Source: JAAYLC01 sp035654795 (GTDB lineage Bacteria > Bacteroidota > Bacteroidia > Flavobacteriales > Flavobacteriaceae). Taken from it: a DNA stretch of 64,000 nucleotides. Where the stretch lies: assembly GCA_035654795.1 (NCBI GenBank), contig DASRWC010000056.1, positions 1-64,000 of the forward strand, given 5' to 3'. The position numbers and the translations under genes are program-made. Below are positions 32,826 through 41,401 of the stretch, piece by piece. The notes beneath the pieces were generated by a model, which saw only the letters and a list, made by a program, of their open reading frames with translations, made no database searches and was not told the DNA's origin. Each line of letters starts with the position of its first letter. Positions within the stretch are counted from its first letter, which is position 1.

Positions 32826-34955
32826 TTACTCTTTTATCCCTTCCAAATCCAGCAAAAAAGCATAATCTCTTGCCACTTCTTTTAAAGCCTCAAATCTCCC
32901 GGAAGCCCCGCCATGACCCGAGGTCATATCGGTTAAAAACAATAATTGATTTTTATCTGTTTTTAGTTCTCTGAGTTTTGCAACCCATTTTGCAGGTTCC
33001 CAATATTGAACCTGACTGTCATGAAGACCGGTGGTGACAAATGTATGAGGATATGATTTTGCCTCAACGTTATCATAAGGAGAATACGATTTGATGTAGT
33101 TATAATATTCAAGTTCATTCGGATTACCCCACTCATCATATTCCCCCACTGTAAGCGGAATGGTGTCGTCTAGCATTGTGGTGAGCACATCGACAAAGGG
33201 AACGGCAGACAAGATTCCATTGTAGAGTTGAGGTGCCATATTCATAACCGCACCCATTAACAACCCTCCGGCTGAACCGCCGGATGCATAAAGATGCTTG
33301 GGTGAAGTATATCCTTGCTCTATCAAATATTCAGTAGCAGCAATAAAATCTGTAAACGTGTTTTTCTTTGTGAGTAATTTTCCATTCTCATACCAGCGTC
33401 TCCCGCGATATTCTCCCCCACGAATGTGCGCTATCACATAAACAAATCCACGATCTAATAAACTCAACCTTACCGATGAAAAATAAGGATCTATTGTTGC
33501 TCCATAAGATCCATAGCCATAAATAAGTGTAGGGTTTGAACCATCTTTTTTCAACCCTTGTTTATAGATGACAGACATCGGAATTTTTTCCCCGTCCTTT
33601 GCAGTAGCCCACAATCTTTCGGTAACATAATTGTCTTTATTAAATTTCCCTCCCAACACTTCAGTTTCTTTTAAAACTGTTTTCTCTTTGGTTTCCATAT
33701 CGAAATCAATAACAGAAGCAGGAGTGTTTAAAGAATTGTATCCGTAGCGTAAGATTTTGGTGTCGAATTCCGGATTTTGGGTGGTGTAGGCCGTGTAAGT
33801 TTCATTATCAAAAGGCAAGTAATAATCTTCCTTACTTTTCCATTTCTTTATTCTTATTTGAGTTAACCCATTAAAGCGCTCGCTTACAACAAGATAATCT
33901 TTGAAAATCTCAAAATCTTCCAAAAGAACATCCTCGCGATGCCTAATCATCTCTTTCCAGTGTTCTTTAGTGGTTTTCTCCTCCGGCGTTTGCATGAGCT
34001 TAAAATTATACGCTTCATCCATATTGGTCAGGATGTACCAGTTGTTTTCATAATGCGCTATGTTATATTCCAGACCTCTAATACGTGGCTGAAATATCTT
34101 GAACTCCCCATCCGGATTATCAGCGGAAAGATATTGGAACTCAGTAGACAGTGTGCTATAGGAACCAATGATGATATATTTTCGGGATTTAGATTTGTAC
34201 ACGTAGGTACCAAACATTTCGTCATTCTCTGTAAAAACCAATTGATCTTTTTTAGAATCTGTTCCAATTTTGTGTTTAAAGATTTGATTGGCTCTTAGAG
34301 TCTGTTCATCTTTTCTGGTATAGAAAAGCGTTTTATTGTCTGCAGCCCAAGTACTTCCTCCGGTAGTATTCCGAATTACTTCAGGATAAATTTCGCCTGT
34401 CTCTAGATTTTTGATGTAAATATCGTATTTCCTCCTGCTGAGGGTATCTACTCCATAAGCTACAAGTTTATTATCTTCAGAAACGCTGATTCCGGCTAAA
34501 TTATAATAGGCGTGCCCTTTGGCCATTTCATTAACATCAAACAGGATTTCCTCAGGCGCATCTAACGAACCTTTTTTTCTGGAATAAATGGGGTAATCCT
34601 GACCTTCTTTATAGCGGGTGATGTAGTAATATCCGTTTAACTTATAAGGCACAGACTCGTCGTCTTCCTTTATGCGACCTTTCATCTCTTGAAAAAGCTT
34701 CTCCTTCAGCTCATTGGTATGAGCAGTCATTTTTTCATAATAAGCATTCTCCTCGTTCAGGTATTTTATCACTTCAGGATTCTCACGTTCATTTAACCAG
34801 AAATAGTGATCAATCCGGGTATCGTTATGAGCAGTTAGTTTCTTTTTAATCTTTTTCGCTTTTGGCGGAGTGATATTCATAGAATTTATTTTATTTTGAG
34901 ATTGTACCGATACGGCAAAAATAAGGAGTGCCGATGAAAGAAGAATTTTTTTCAT
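32826..34955 (-). CDS. ptrB: Oligopeptidase B-like prolyl oligopeptidase family serine peptidase (S9A)
   Basis: A 709-residue peptidase with an N-terminal hydrophobic stretch that may be a signal peptide (MKKILLSSALLIFAVSVQSQ). The beta-propeller domain spans roughly residues 80-430 and the C-terminal alpha/beta hydrolase carries the nucleophile motif ASGGSAGGLLMGAV. The late segment HTFVTTGLHDSQVQYWEPAK holds the acidic residue and SGHGGASGRF the histidine. Oligopeptidase B cleaves after basic residues in short peptides. If the signal is real it acts outside the cytoplasm. Confidence 0.93.
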   Translation of the reverse strand: MKKILLSSALLIFAVSVQSQNKINSMNITPPKAKKIKKKLTAHNDTRIDHYFWLNERENPEVIKYLNEENAYYEKMTAHTNELKEKLFQEMKGRIKEDDESVPYKLNGYYYITRYKEGQDYPIYSRKKGSLDAPEEILFDVNEMAKGHAYYNLAGISVSEDNKLVAYGVDTLSRRKYDIYIKNLETGEIYPEVIRNTTGGSTWAADNKTLFYTRKDEQTLRANQIFKHKIGTDSKKDQLVFTENDEMFGTYVYKSKSRKYIIIGSYSTLSTEFQYLSADNPDGEFKIFQPRIRGLEYNIAHYENNWYILTNMDEAYNFKLMQTPEEKTTKEHWKEMIRHREDVLLEDFEIFKDYLVVSERFNGLTQIRIKKWKSKEDYYLPFDNETYTAYTTQNPEFDTKILRYGYNSLNTPASVIDFDMETKEKTVLKETEVLGGKFNKDNYVTERLWATAKDGEKIPMSVIYKQGLKKDGSNPTLIYGYGSYGATIDPYFSSVRLSLLDRGFVYVIAHIRGGEYRGRRWYENGKLLTKKNTFTDFIAATEYLIEQGYTSPKHLYASGGSAGGLLMGAVMNMAPQLYNGILSAVPFVDVLTTMLDDTIPLTVGEYDEWGNPNELEYYNYIKSYSPYDNVEAKSYPHTFVTTGLHDSQVQYWEPAKWVAKLRELKTDKNQLLFLTDMTSGHGGASGRFEALKEVARDYAFLLDLEGIKE

Positions 34956-34988
34956 TTGAAAGGTCGTTTAGAAAGTTGACCAAAATAC

Positions 34989-34996
34989 TAAATTTG
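34989..34996 (+). promoter_or_regulatory. Putative -7 box for the ybaB gene
   Basis: TAAATTTG matches TAnnTTTG and lies 23 bases before the ATG. The spacing to nearby TTG triplets is outside the usual range. Confidence 0.45.
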
Positions 34997-35019
34997 CAAT
35001 CAATTTAAATCTAAAAATT

Positions 35020-35343
35020 ATGTTTGGAGACCTTATGGGAATGATGGGAAAACTAAAAGAAACCCAAGAAAAAGTAGAAGCCACAAAAAAAAGATTGGAT
35101 ACCGTTACCTTAGAAGAAAAAAGTGCCGATAGTGAATTAAAGATAACGCTGACCGCCAATCGAGAAATTAAATCCATACAGATTTCTGAGGAATTAATGA
35201 AAGACAAGGATCAACTGGAAGATTATTTGATTGTAACTTTAAATAAAGCCATTAAAAAAGCCACTGAAATTCACGAAGCAGAGTTGGCTGCCGTCGCTAA
35301 AGAAGGTATGCCAAATATTCCGGGATTAGACTTATTCAAGTAA
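35020..35343 (+). CDS. YbaB/EbfC family nucleoid-associated protein
   Basis: A 107-residue DNA-binding dimer family protein. Seen: MMGKLKETQEKVEATKKRLD, LKITLTANREIKSIQISEEL and LEDYLIVTLNKAIKKATEIH. It starts further right than many YbaB proteins but the family core is complete. In many bacteria the gene is adjacent to dnaX or recR; here it is not. It is short and abundant in most species and binds DNA with little sequence preference. Confidence 0.92.
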   Translation: MFGDLMGMMGKLKETQEKVEATKKRLDTVTLEEKSADSELKITLTANREIKSIQISEELMKDKDQLEDYLIVTLNKAIKKATEIHEAELAAVAKEGMPNIPGLDLFK

Positions 35344-35449
35344 TCCTGGAAGTGAAATCTTTCTTTTAGTTGCCGAAAATGAGTTGGCAATAAAGCGATT
35401 TTTCTGATTTAAACAGAAGAAGAATTTAGCATCTTTAATTGTTGACCTT

Positions 35450-35761
35450 ATGAGGATTATCTTCCTATTTTTCTTCCTTTTTCCCATAAAAATCCTTTCA
35501 CAGGATCTTCCAATTTTTACTCCGGTTGAAGTGCTACTCCTTGATTTTAATGATCAGAAAGAAAAACAAAAAAGACTACACATTCTATTAAGAAAAGAAG
35601 ACTCTCGTACCGATCAAGTATTCGATTTAGGAATTTTGGGGCGCCGACTCGATGGAATGGATCTTATACTTCGTTTTGAAATCATGGAAGTGTATCATGG
35701 CAAAAAATATAAAGACACTGCTATAACGAAGATTTATTTTGATGGGATAGATGTTCATTAA
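35450..35761 (+). CDS. Small secreted protein, possibly with a NADase-type glycan-binding-like domain
   Basis: A 103-residue protein with a signal peptide (MRIIFLFFFLFPIKILSQ) and a short beta-rich mature domain. The C-terminal stretch LRFEIMEVYHGKKYKDTAIT then KIYFDGIDVH resembles the C-terminal strands of NADase-type glycan-binding domains found in other exported Bacteroidota proteins. That likeness is from memory and is weak evidence. It precedes the SpoU methyltransferase gene by 29 bases. Function is not known. Confidence 0.6.
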   Translation: MRIIFLFFFLFPIKILSQDLPIFTPVEVLLLDFNDQKEKQKRLHILLRKEDSRTDQVFDLGILGRRLDGMDLILRFEIMEVYHGKKYKDTAITKIYFDGIDVH

Positions 35762-35790
35762 AAGTAAAAAGCCGTAAAATTGAATTAACC

Positions 35791-36597
35791 ATGATTAAAA
35801 CAATCTCAAGTCTTCAAAATCCGTTGATAAAATCGATTGTATCCCTCCGGGAAAAATCAAGAGAAAGAAAGAAAACAGGACTTTTTGTTTTGGAAGGCTT
35901 GCGTGAATTTTTTTTGGCGATTGACGGACGCTATGAAATCAAACACCTTCTTATATGCCAAGATCTCATAACTTCCCCTCTCGAGAAAGATCTATTGAAG
36001 AGGATTGATTCCGACGTCGAAATCACTTACATCACCTCCGAATTGTACCGCAAAATAGCTTATCGAGGTTCTACCGAGGGTCTTCTTGCTATCGTAAAAA
36101 CAAAAAATTTTACCTTGGGCAATTTGCAATTTGATCAGCCAAATCCTCTCATTCTTGTTGCGGAAGCGCCGGAAAAACCCGGAAATATTGGAGCGTTACT
36201 TCGCACTGCAGATGCGGCAAATTTGGATGCGGTGATCATCGCCAATCCAAAGACAGATATGTATAATCCGAATATTATCAGAAGCAGTGTGGGATGTCTA
36301 TTTACAAATACTATTGCTACAGGTACCACTTCGGAAATTCTTCAATTTTTAAAAAACAGCAACATCAATATATTTTGCGCCGCTTTACAAGCCTCGGTGC
36401 CTTATCATACCGCAGATTTCTCCAAATCTTGTGCCTTGGTGGTGGGCACCGAAGATACCGGACTTTCTGAAGAATGGTTAGAAGCAAGCACACAAAACAT
36501 AATCATCCCTATGCAAGGTCAAATTGACAGCATGAACGTTTCTGTAGCTGCAGGAATTCTAATTTTTGAAGCAAAGAGACAGCGAAATTTTCAATAA
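35791..36597 (+). CDS. TrmH (SpoU) family RNA methyltransferase
   Basis: A 268-residue SPOUT methyltransferase. It has an N-terminal substrate-binding domain (LQNPLIKSIVSLREKSRERK) and the catalytic domain with motif 1 EKPGNIGALLRTADAANLDA, motif 2 VGTEDTGLSEEWLE and motif 3 IIIPMQGQIDSMNVSVAAGI. It likely 2'-O-methylates a ribose in rRNA or tRNA; the exact site cannot be told. It precedes the Ste24-like protease gene by 12 bases and likely shares its message. Confidence 0.93.
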   Translation: MIKTISSLQNPLIKSIVSLREKSRERKKTGLFVLEGLREFFLAIDGRYEIKHLLICQDLITSPLEKDLLKRIDSDVEITYITSELYRKIAYRGSTEGLLAIVKTKNFTLGNLQFDQPNPLILVAEAPEKPGNIGALLRTADAANLDAVIIANPKTDMYNPNIIRSSVGCLFTNTIATGTTSEILQFLKNSNINIFCAALQASVPYHTADFSKSCALVVGTEDTGLSEEWLEASTQNIIIPMQGQIDSMNVSVAAGILIFEAKRQRNFQ

Positions 36598-36609
36598 TCC
36601 ATTTCTCCC

Positions 36610-37842
36610 ATGGCACCGGAAACTCTTTTCACAATCATTATCCTAATCCTTATTATCAGCTATACTGTTGACCAAGTTTTGGATTACGTAAATGCCCGGC
36701 ATTTTTCAGATCCTATTCCCACAGAACTTAAAGACGTTTTTGATCAGGAGGAATACATCAAATCTCAACTTTATAAAAAAGAAAAATACCGCTTTGCAAT
36801 ATTGACTTCAACAGCTTCTTTGGTAATTACACTCCTCTTCTTCTTTCTAGACGGATTTGCAGTAGTTGACGGAATGGCTCGTAGCGTAGCAGAAAATGAA
36901 ATTGTCATCGCTCTTGTTTTTTTTGGCATGATTATGCTTGGCAGTGATATTTTGATGACGCCCTTCAGCTACTACAGCACTTTTGTGATTGAAGAAAAAT
37001 TTGGTTTTAATAAAACAAGCAAAACCACCTTTTTTATAGATAAACTTAAAGGATGGTTGATGATGTCGGTTTTTGGCGGTATCATTTTAGCGGCGATCGT
37101 TTGGTTCTATCAATGGACGGGAAAGAATTTCTGGTTGTATGCCTGGGGGGTTATCGCAATTTTCTCTATTCTCCTAAATTTCTTTTATTCTCGATTAATT
37201 GTTCCTCTATTTAATAAACAAGTGCCTCTGGAGGAAGGAAGTTTAAGAAATGCTATAAAAGAGTATGCCGACAAAGTAGGTTTTCATCTGGAAAAAATTT
37301 ATGTCATTGATGGAAGTAAAAGAAGCACAAAAGCTAATGCATATTTTTCCGGCTTTGGCAGAGAAAAGCGTGTAACTTTATATGACACCTTGATTCAAGA
37401 TCTAAATGAAGAAGAAATCATTGCAGTCCTTGCTCACGAAGTGGGACATTACAAAAGACATCACATTGTTTTCAATATGATTCTTTCTGTATTATTAACC
37501 GGTCTCACACTTTGGATTTTATCTTTATTTATTGGAAATCCTATTTTATCCGAAGCACTGAAAGTTTCACAGCCATCCTTCCATATCGGTTTAATAGCTT
37601 TCGGAATTCTCTATACTCCCATTTCCGCTGTTACCAATTTATTAATGAACTACTTGAGCCGAAAATTTGAATATGAAGCAGATGATTTTGCAAAATCTAC
37701 TTTTGCAGGGAAACCTTTGATTGATGCTTTAAAAAAGCTCTCGAAAACCAGTTTGAGTAATCTCACTCCCCATCCGCTCTATGTAATGGCACATTACTCA
37801 CACCCTACCTTGTTACAGCGGTATAGAAATTTAATGAAATAG
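36610..37842 (+). CDS. M48 family zinc metallopeptidase, Ste24/CAAX protease 1 type
   Basis: A 410-residue inner-membrane protease with about five to seven membrane segments. The zinc motif HExxH is in LAHEVGHYKRHH (around residue 278), with the third ligand in FEYEADDFA. The N-terminal domain has the Ste24-like DPIPTELKDVFDQEEYIKSQ and SKTTFFIDKLKGW. In yeast Ste24 processes prenylated a-factor and clears blocked translocons; in bacteria it presumably has membrane protein quality-control duties. A terminator follows 14 bases later. Confidence 0.92.
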   Translation: MAPETLFTIIILILIISYTVDQVLDYVNARHFSDPIPTELKDVFDQEEYIKSQLYKKEKYRFAILTSTASLVITLLFFFLDGFAVVDGMARSVAENEIVIALVFFGMIMLGSDILMTPFSYYSTFVIEEKFGFNKTSKTTFFIDKLKGWLMMSVFGGIILAAIVWFYQWTGKNFWLYAWGVIAIFSILLNFFYSRLIVPLFNKQVPLEEGSLRNAIKEYADKVGFHLEKIYVIDGSKRSTKANAYFSGFGREKRVTLYDTLIQDLNEEEIIAVLAHEVGHYKRHHIVFNMILSVLLTGLTLWILSLFIGNPILSEALKVSQPSFHIGLIAFGILYTPISAVTNLLMNYLSRKFEYEADDFAKSTFAGKPLIDALKKLSKTSLSNLTPHPLYVMAHYSHPTLLQRYRNLMK

Positions 37843-37856
37843 AAATTAAAAAAAAA

Positions 37857-37900
37857 ATCAAGCACAAGAAAGCCTGCGAATACAGTCTCCTGTGCTTGAT
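37857..37900 (+). terminator. Hairpin downstream of the Ste24-like gene, likely terminator
   Basis: A perfect 10-bp stem (ATCAAGCACA and its complement) with a 24-base loop. The T-rich tail is short (TTTCTAAT) and the A-tract lies upstream. Confidence 0.6.
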
Positions 37901-37945
37901 TTCTAATCATCCCCAACGATTTGGATGGATTTTCTGTTTGGTTTC

Positions 37946-38116
37946 TCAGTAAACCAATCTTTCCAGTCTGTTCTCTACAATTTTATTTTTTTCCCTCTTT
38001 GAGAGCAAAATGTATCCCGGTTTGGAAGGCAATAAGTTCAGCGCCTCATCTTTCCAAGCAGATTCAGACCACTTTAGTTTGCTGGCGGTAAATTTTCCGT
38101 CTTTATAAACAATCAT
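37946..38116 (-). pseudogene. Small ORF of 56 codons: gene remnant or undescribed small protein
   Basis: On the minus strand an ATG at 38116 opens a 56-residue frame (MIVYKDGKFTASKLKWSESA, ending RLERLVY). The frame is open for eleven more codons upstream, to a TAA at 38150-38152, reading RRVAARDFSHG before the ATG. The composition is balanced and protein-like (tryptophans, no low complexity). The string looks like the C-terminus of a larger domain that has lost its front, but a short real gene is possible. I do not recognise a family. Confidence 0.45.
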
Positions 38117-38152
38117 CCCATGGGAAAAATCTCTGGCTGCTACTCTTCGTTA

Positions 38153-38410
38153 TCCAATATGAGGACAAAAATTCCTAAAGTCCAAATCTAATTATTAGCA
38201 AATTTTTAAGATATTTTCAGGAGAAATAATATCAAACTTCTTTCAGTTAGTAGTTCTTTTGGAGGTATTATTACACACTTTTGAGTAAATATTACACAAT
38301 ACCACCATTGGTCTCTATTCATATCTTCCTGAAAATCAACCATATAAAGCTTAAGGCATAGAGCTTGCTTAAATGTGAAGTGGATTTTAATAAAAATTCC
38401 AGAAAGAGCT
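38153..38410. other. Non-coding stretch before the glycosyltransferase gene
   Basis: An AT-rich 258-base stretch between the small ORF and the GT2 start. I find no convincing TAnnTTTG promoter, no tRNA and no strong hairpin. It probably holds the promoter and leader of the GT2 gene. Confidence 0.4.
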
Positions 38411-39841
38411 ATGAATACAGACTTAAATATGATGTCCGTTTTACAAAGGACTGACGGTACAGATAAAAACATTCACCAACCAACCAACTTGAAAAACAAG
38501 TCAGTGAAGAAAAGAACTAATCCGTGGGCTATTTTTGTTCTCGGAAGTTCTTTTTTATTGATGATTGTTGCCACTTATTTGTTCTTTCTTCTGAAAGATG
38601 ATTTTACTCAATTTCATGAAGACAGATTGGATACGACATTAGGGGCAATATTTCTTTATATAGCAACCACCTTGATTTTCTTTAAAGGAGCTTTTTTCTT
38701 ATATACCGTTGTTCGCTACTTTAAATATAAACCCATTCCTTCTGTTTCTGATGAAAAACTCCCAACCGCCACAGTGATTGTACCGGCTTATAATGAAGGA
38801 AAACAAGTATACGACACCCTATTAAGTTTAGCGGCAAGTGATTACCCGGTAGATAAATTGCAGCTACTAGCCATTGATGATGGCAGCCAAGATGATACCT
38901 GGATGTGGATGCAGCGTGCCAAGAGAGAATTGGGTGCACGGGTTTCTATTTATCAACAACCTGAGAATAAAGGAAAAAGGCATGCTCTTTATCGCGGTTT
39001 TCATCTTGGCACCGGAGATGTTTTCGTTACCGTGGACAGTGATTCTATGGTAAAACCGGATACTTTAAGAAACTTGGTGAGCCCGTTTATTGTAGATGAA
39101 AATTGTGGTGCGGTAGCCGGAAATATTCGGGTATTGAATAATAAAAAAGCTCTACTCCCTAAGATGCTTGACGTAAGTTTTGTTTTGAGCTTCGAGTTTG
39201 TAAGATCTGCAGAGAGTAGTTTAAATTCTGTTTTGTGTACGCCCGGTGCATTGGCAGCCTATAGACGTACTGCCGTTTTCGCTTGTCTGGAAGACTGGAT
39301 AAACCAGACTTTCATGGGAAAACCTTCAGACATTGGAGAAGATCGTGCCATGACTAATATGATTCTAAAACAAGGTTACAGCGTGTTGTTTCAAAGAAAC
39401 GCCTATGCATTTACAGAAGTTCCTGAGCGATATAAAGGATTGTACAAAATGTTTATCAGATGGAGCAGAAGTAACGTACGTGAGAATATCGAGATGTCCA
39501 AGTATGTTTTTACCAATTTTAGACAAGGCTCCAAATTTGGTCCGAGATTACTATTTCTTCATCAATCTCTACACATCATAATGGCATATCCTGTAATTTT
39601 ATTTATGCTATTCTTCATTGTCACACATCCACTTTTATTTGTGACATCCACCTTATTCGGAATTTTGATTTTCTCTAGTTTTCCGGCGTTCTTTTATGCC
39701 AAGAGGTATTCTGTTTCAGAAGCGTTCTGGGCCTATTCGTATAGTATTTTCTACGCCTTCAGTTTATTCTGGATTACTCCATATGCCATTGCCACTGCGA
39801 GCCGAAGAGGATGGCTTACCCGAGGTCTTGCAAGTAAGTAA
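38411..39841 (+). CDS. Family 2 glycosyltransferase, processive membrane type
   Basis: A 476-residue membrane glycosyltransferase. Two helices at the N-terminus (PWAIFVLGSSFLLMIVATYL; LGAIFLYIATTLIFF) precede a GT-A domain with VIVPAYNEGKQVYDTLLSLA, the nucleotide site LAIDDGSQDD, the metal/donor VTVDSDSM, and an acceptor region GEDRAMTN. The (Q/R)xxRW-like motif is IRWSRSN. Three C-terminal helices follow. The layout resembles hyaluronan or N-acetylglucosaminyl synthases (HasA, NodC). The ATG at 38411 is preferred to the in-frame GTG at 38375. It stands alone, without other polysaccharide genes. Confidence 0.9.
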   Translation: MNTDLNMMSVLQRTDGTDKNIHQPTNLKNKSVKKRTNPWAIFVLGSSFLLMIVATYLFFLLKDDFTQFHEDRLDTTLGAIFLYIATTLIFFKGAFFLYTVVRYFKYKPIPSVSDEKLPTATVIVPAYNEGKQVYDTLLSLAASDYPVDKLQLLAIDDGSQDDTWMWMQRAKRELGARVSIYQQPENKGKRHALYRGFHLGTGDVFVTVDSDSMVKPDTLRNLVSPFIVDENCGAVAGNIRVLNNKKALLPKMLDVSFVLSFEFVRSAESSLNSVLCTPGALAAYRRTAVFACLEDWINQTFMGKPSDIGEDRAMTNMILKQGYSVLFQRNAYAFTEVPERYKGLYKMFIRWSRSNVRENIEMSKYVFTNFRQGSKFGPRLLFLHQSLHIIMAYPVILFMLFFIVTHPLLFVTSTLFGILIFSSFPAFFYAKRYSVSEAFWAYSYSIFYAFSLFWITPYAIATASRRGWLTRGLASK

Positions 39842-39885
39842 TTTAAATAATTAGGGTTTGGTTAGTCAAAGTGACCGCCCTCATG

Positions 39886-39920
39886 ACTGCGCTCTCCCCC
39901 CAACAGAGCGCAGTTTTTTA
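39886..39920 (+). terminator. Intrinsic terminator of the GT2 gene
   Basis: A 9-bp GC-rich stem (CTGCGCTCT with AGAGCGCAG) with a 9-base loop followed by TTTTTTA. It lies just before the end of the convergent EamA gene. Confidence 0.93.
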
Positions 39921-39921
39921 A

Positions 39922-40824
39922 TTATTTATTTGGAGGAAGAGAGTTTCGAATGTTATTCCGATTAATGAGGAACACGGAGAAGAGTATAATCCCAATTCCC
40001 AGCCATTGTGTAAAAGTGATTTCTTCGTTCAGAACAAGATATGCGCTGAATACGGAAACCGGTATTTCCAAAGCAGAGATGATGCTACCCAATCCGGTGC
40101 CCACTGCCGGCATTCCTTTGCTGAATAAAACAGGAGGCAAAATGGTGCCGAAAATCCCGAGGAAAACGCCCCATTTTATGAGAACAAAAATATCAGTACC
40201 GGAAAGAATTTCTACATTCCAAAAGATGATAATACTGATTAAGCCTCCAATAACTAAATATTTGCTTCTTTGAAACAACGGAAGATGTAACGCTATTTTA
40301 CTTGTAGCAAACATGACTCCGGTATAACTTGCAGCGGCTAATAATCCAAAACCTATTCCGCGCCAATCAAAAGAAATATCGGTTTCAAAAATCTTTGCTG
40401 CCAAAGCGGTTCCCAAGAGAGTAACTCCTGCCCCTAGTACTTTCGACCGGCTGACCAGATGTCTAGCAATTAGAAACTCCACTACCACTCCCATCCATAT
40501 AGTTTGCATCAGTAAAATGATTCCCACAGAAACCGGTACATATTGAATGGATAAGTAATAAAAACTAGAAGTAAGCCCGAGAAACGTTCCAAACAAAATC
40601 AATTTTAGCTTTGAATCATCTTTTTTCCGCGGAGAGACAGATATTGGTTTTTTCTCCATGAATGCTAGTAACAACAAGACGGCTACTCCTACAAGATATT
40701 GTGAAAACACGAGACCTCCCGTTCCTATTCCTTGATTGTTGGCATATTTCACAAAGGTGGCTAGAATACCGTAACTCGATGCTCCCAGGGCAATGTAGAG
40801 AGCCCCTCTTAGATTCAAATTCAT
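39922..40824 (-). CDS. EamA/DMT family transporter
   Basis: A 300-residue inner-membrane protein with ten predicted helices in two EamA repeats. The first starts RGALYIALGASSYGILATFV and the second SFDWRGIGFGLLAAASYTGV. The end reads EEITFTQWLGIGIILFSVFL, typical of DMT-superfamily permeases. These export or import amino acids and other metabolites; the substrate here cannot be predicted. It is divergent from the fur gene, with 103 bases between starts. Confidence 0.92.
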   Translation of the reverse strand: MNLNLRGALYIALGASSYGILATFVKYANNQGIGTGGLVFSQYLVGVAVLLLLAFMEKKPISVSPRKKDDSKLKLILFGTFLGLTSSFYYLSIQYVPVSVGIILLMQTIWMGVVVEFLIARHLVSRSKVLGAGVTLLGTALAAKIFETDISFDWRGIGFGLLAAASYTGVMFATSKIALHLPLFQRSKYLVIGGLISIIIFWNVEILSGTDIFVLIKWGVFLGIFGTILPPVLFSKGMPAVGTGLGSIISALEIPVSVFSAYLVLNEEITFTQWLGIGIILFSVFLINRNNIRNSLPPNK

Positions 40825-40898
40825 TCTAAAAAATTAATCTGCAAAAATACACATTCAATCTCCCGATTGCATCACATCAGAATTTACCTCCATATTTG

Positions 40899-40906
40899 TA
40901 AATTTG
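40899..40906 (+). promoter_or_regulatory. Putative -7 box for the Fur-family gene
   Basis: TAAATTTG matches TAnnTTTG and ends 21 bases before the ATG at 40928. No -33 element at normal spacing. Confidence 0.45.
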
Positions 40907-40927
40907 AAGTTCATATAAAAGAAAAGA

Positions 40928-41365
40928 ATGAAATCATTTTCCGGTAATGTTATGGAAAAATTGCTTGAAAATCGTGAGATAAGACCTACAGCCGTGCGAA
41001 TTCTTGTGGCAAAATACTTGGCGGAAATTAAAAGAGCCGCCAGCATGAGCGATATAGAATCTTTTTTTGAAACTAGTGATCGCACTACCCTTTACCGCAC
41101 CTTAAAAACCTTTGAAGAACACGGTCTTGTGCATCAAATTGATGATGGCACCGGTGTTTTGAAATATGCCTTTTGCGAACCCGATTGCAATTGTGAAATA
41201 GAACAAGACCTACACTTGCATTTTCACTGTACTTCCTGTCAAGAAACAGCTTGTCTCAGCGATTACAAGATACCTCCTCTTTCCCTACCCTCCGGATACC
41301 GAGCTGAAGATGTAAACTTAGTTGTCAAAGGAGTTTGTAATCATTGCAATGCAGACAGAAAATAA
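40928..41365 (+). CDS. Fur family transcriptional regulator
   Basis: A 145-residue metalloregulator of the Fur/Zur/PerR family. The N-terminal winged helix has MEKLLENREIRPTAVRILVA, SMSDIESFFETSDRTTLYRT and LKTFEEHGLVHQI. The regulatory part has HLHFHCTSCQETACL and ends GVCNHCNADRK; the CxxC pairs should hold the structural zinc. It is not possible to say which metal it senses. No iron, zinc or peroxide gene is adjacent. Confidence 0.92.
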   Translation: MKSFSGNVMEKLLENREIRPTAVRILVAKYLAEIKRAASMSDIESFFETSDRTTLYRTLKTFEEHGLVHQIDDGTGVLKYAFCEPDCNCEIEQDLHLHFHCTSCQETACLSDYKIPPLSLPSGYRAEDVNLVVKGVCNHCNADRK

Positions 41366-41401
41366 TCCCAAAAAAGTTCTCGATTTTTCCGGGATTGCTT
41401 T

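Noticed and set aside
35385..35450. Terminator after the ybaB gene (TTGCC and GGCAA near 35370-35392)
   Set aside because: The stem is only five bases with a large loop and no T-tract, so I do not call it.
38206..38472. Minus-strand frame of 88 codons overlapping the start of the GT2 gene
   Set aside because: It runs through the GT2 coding start, has an unbalanced composition and no plausible family.
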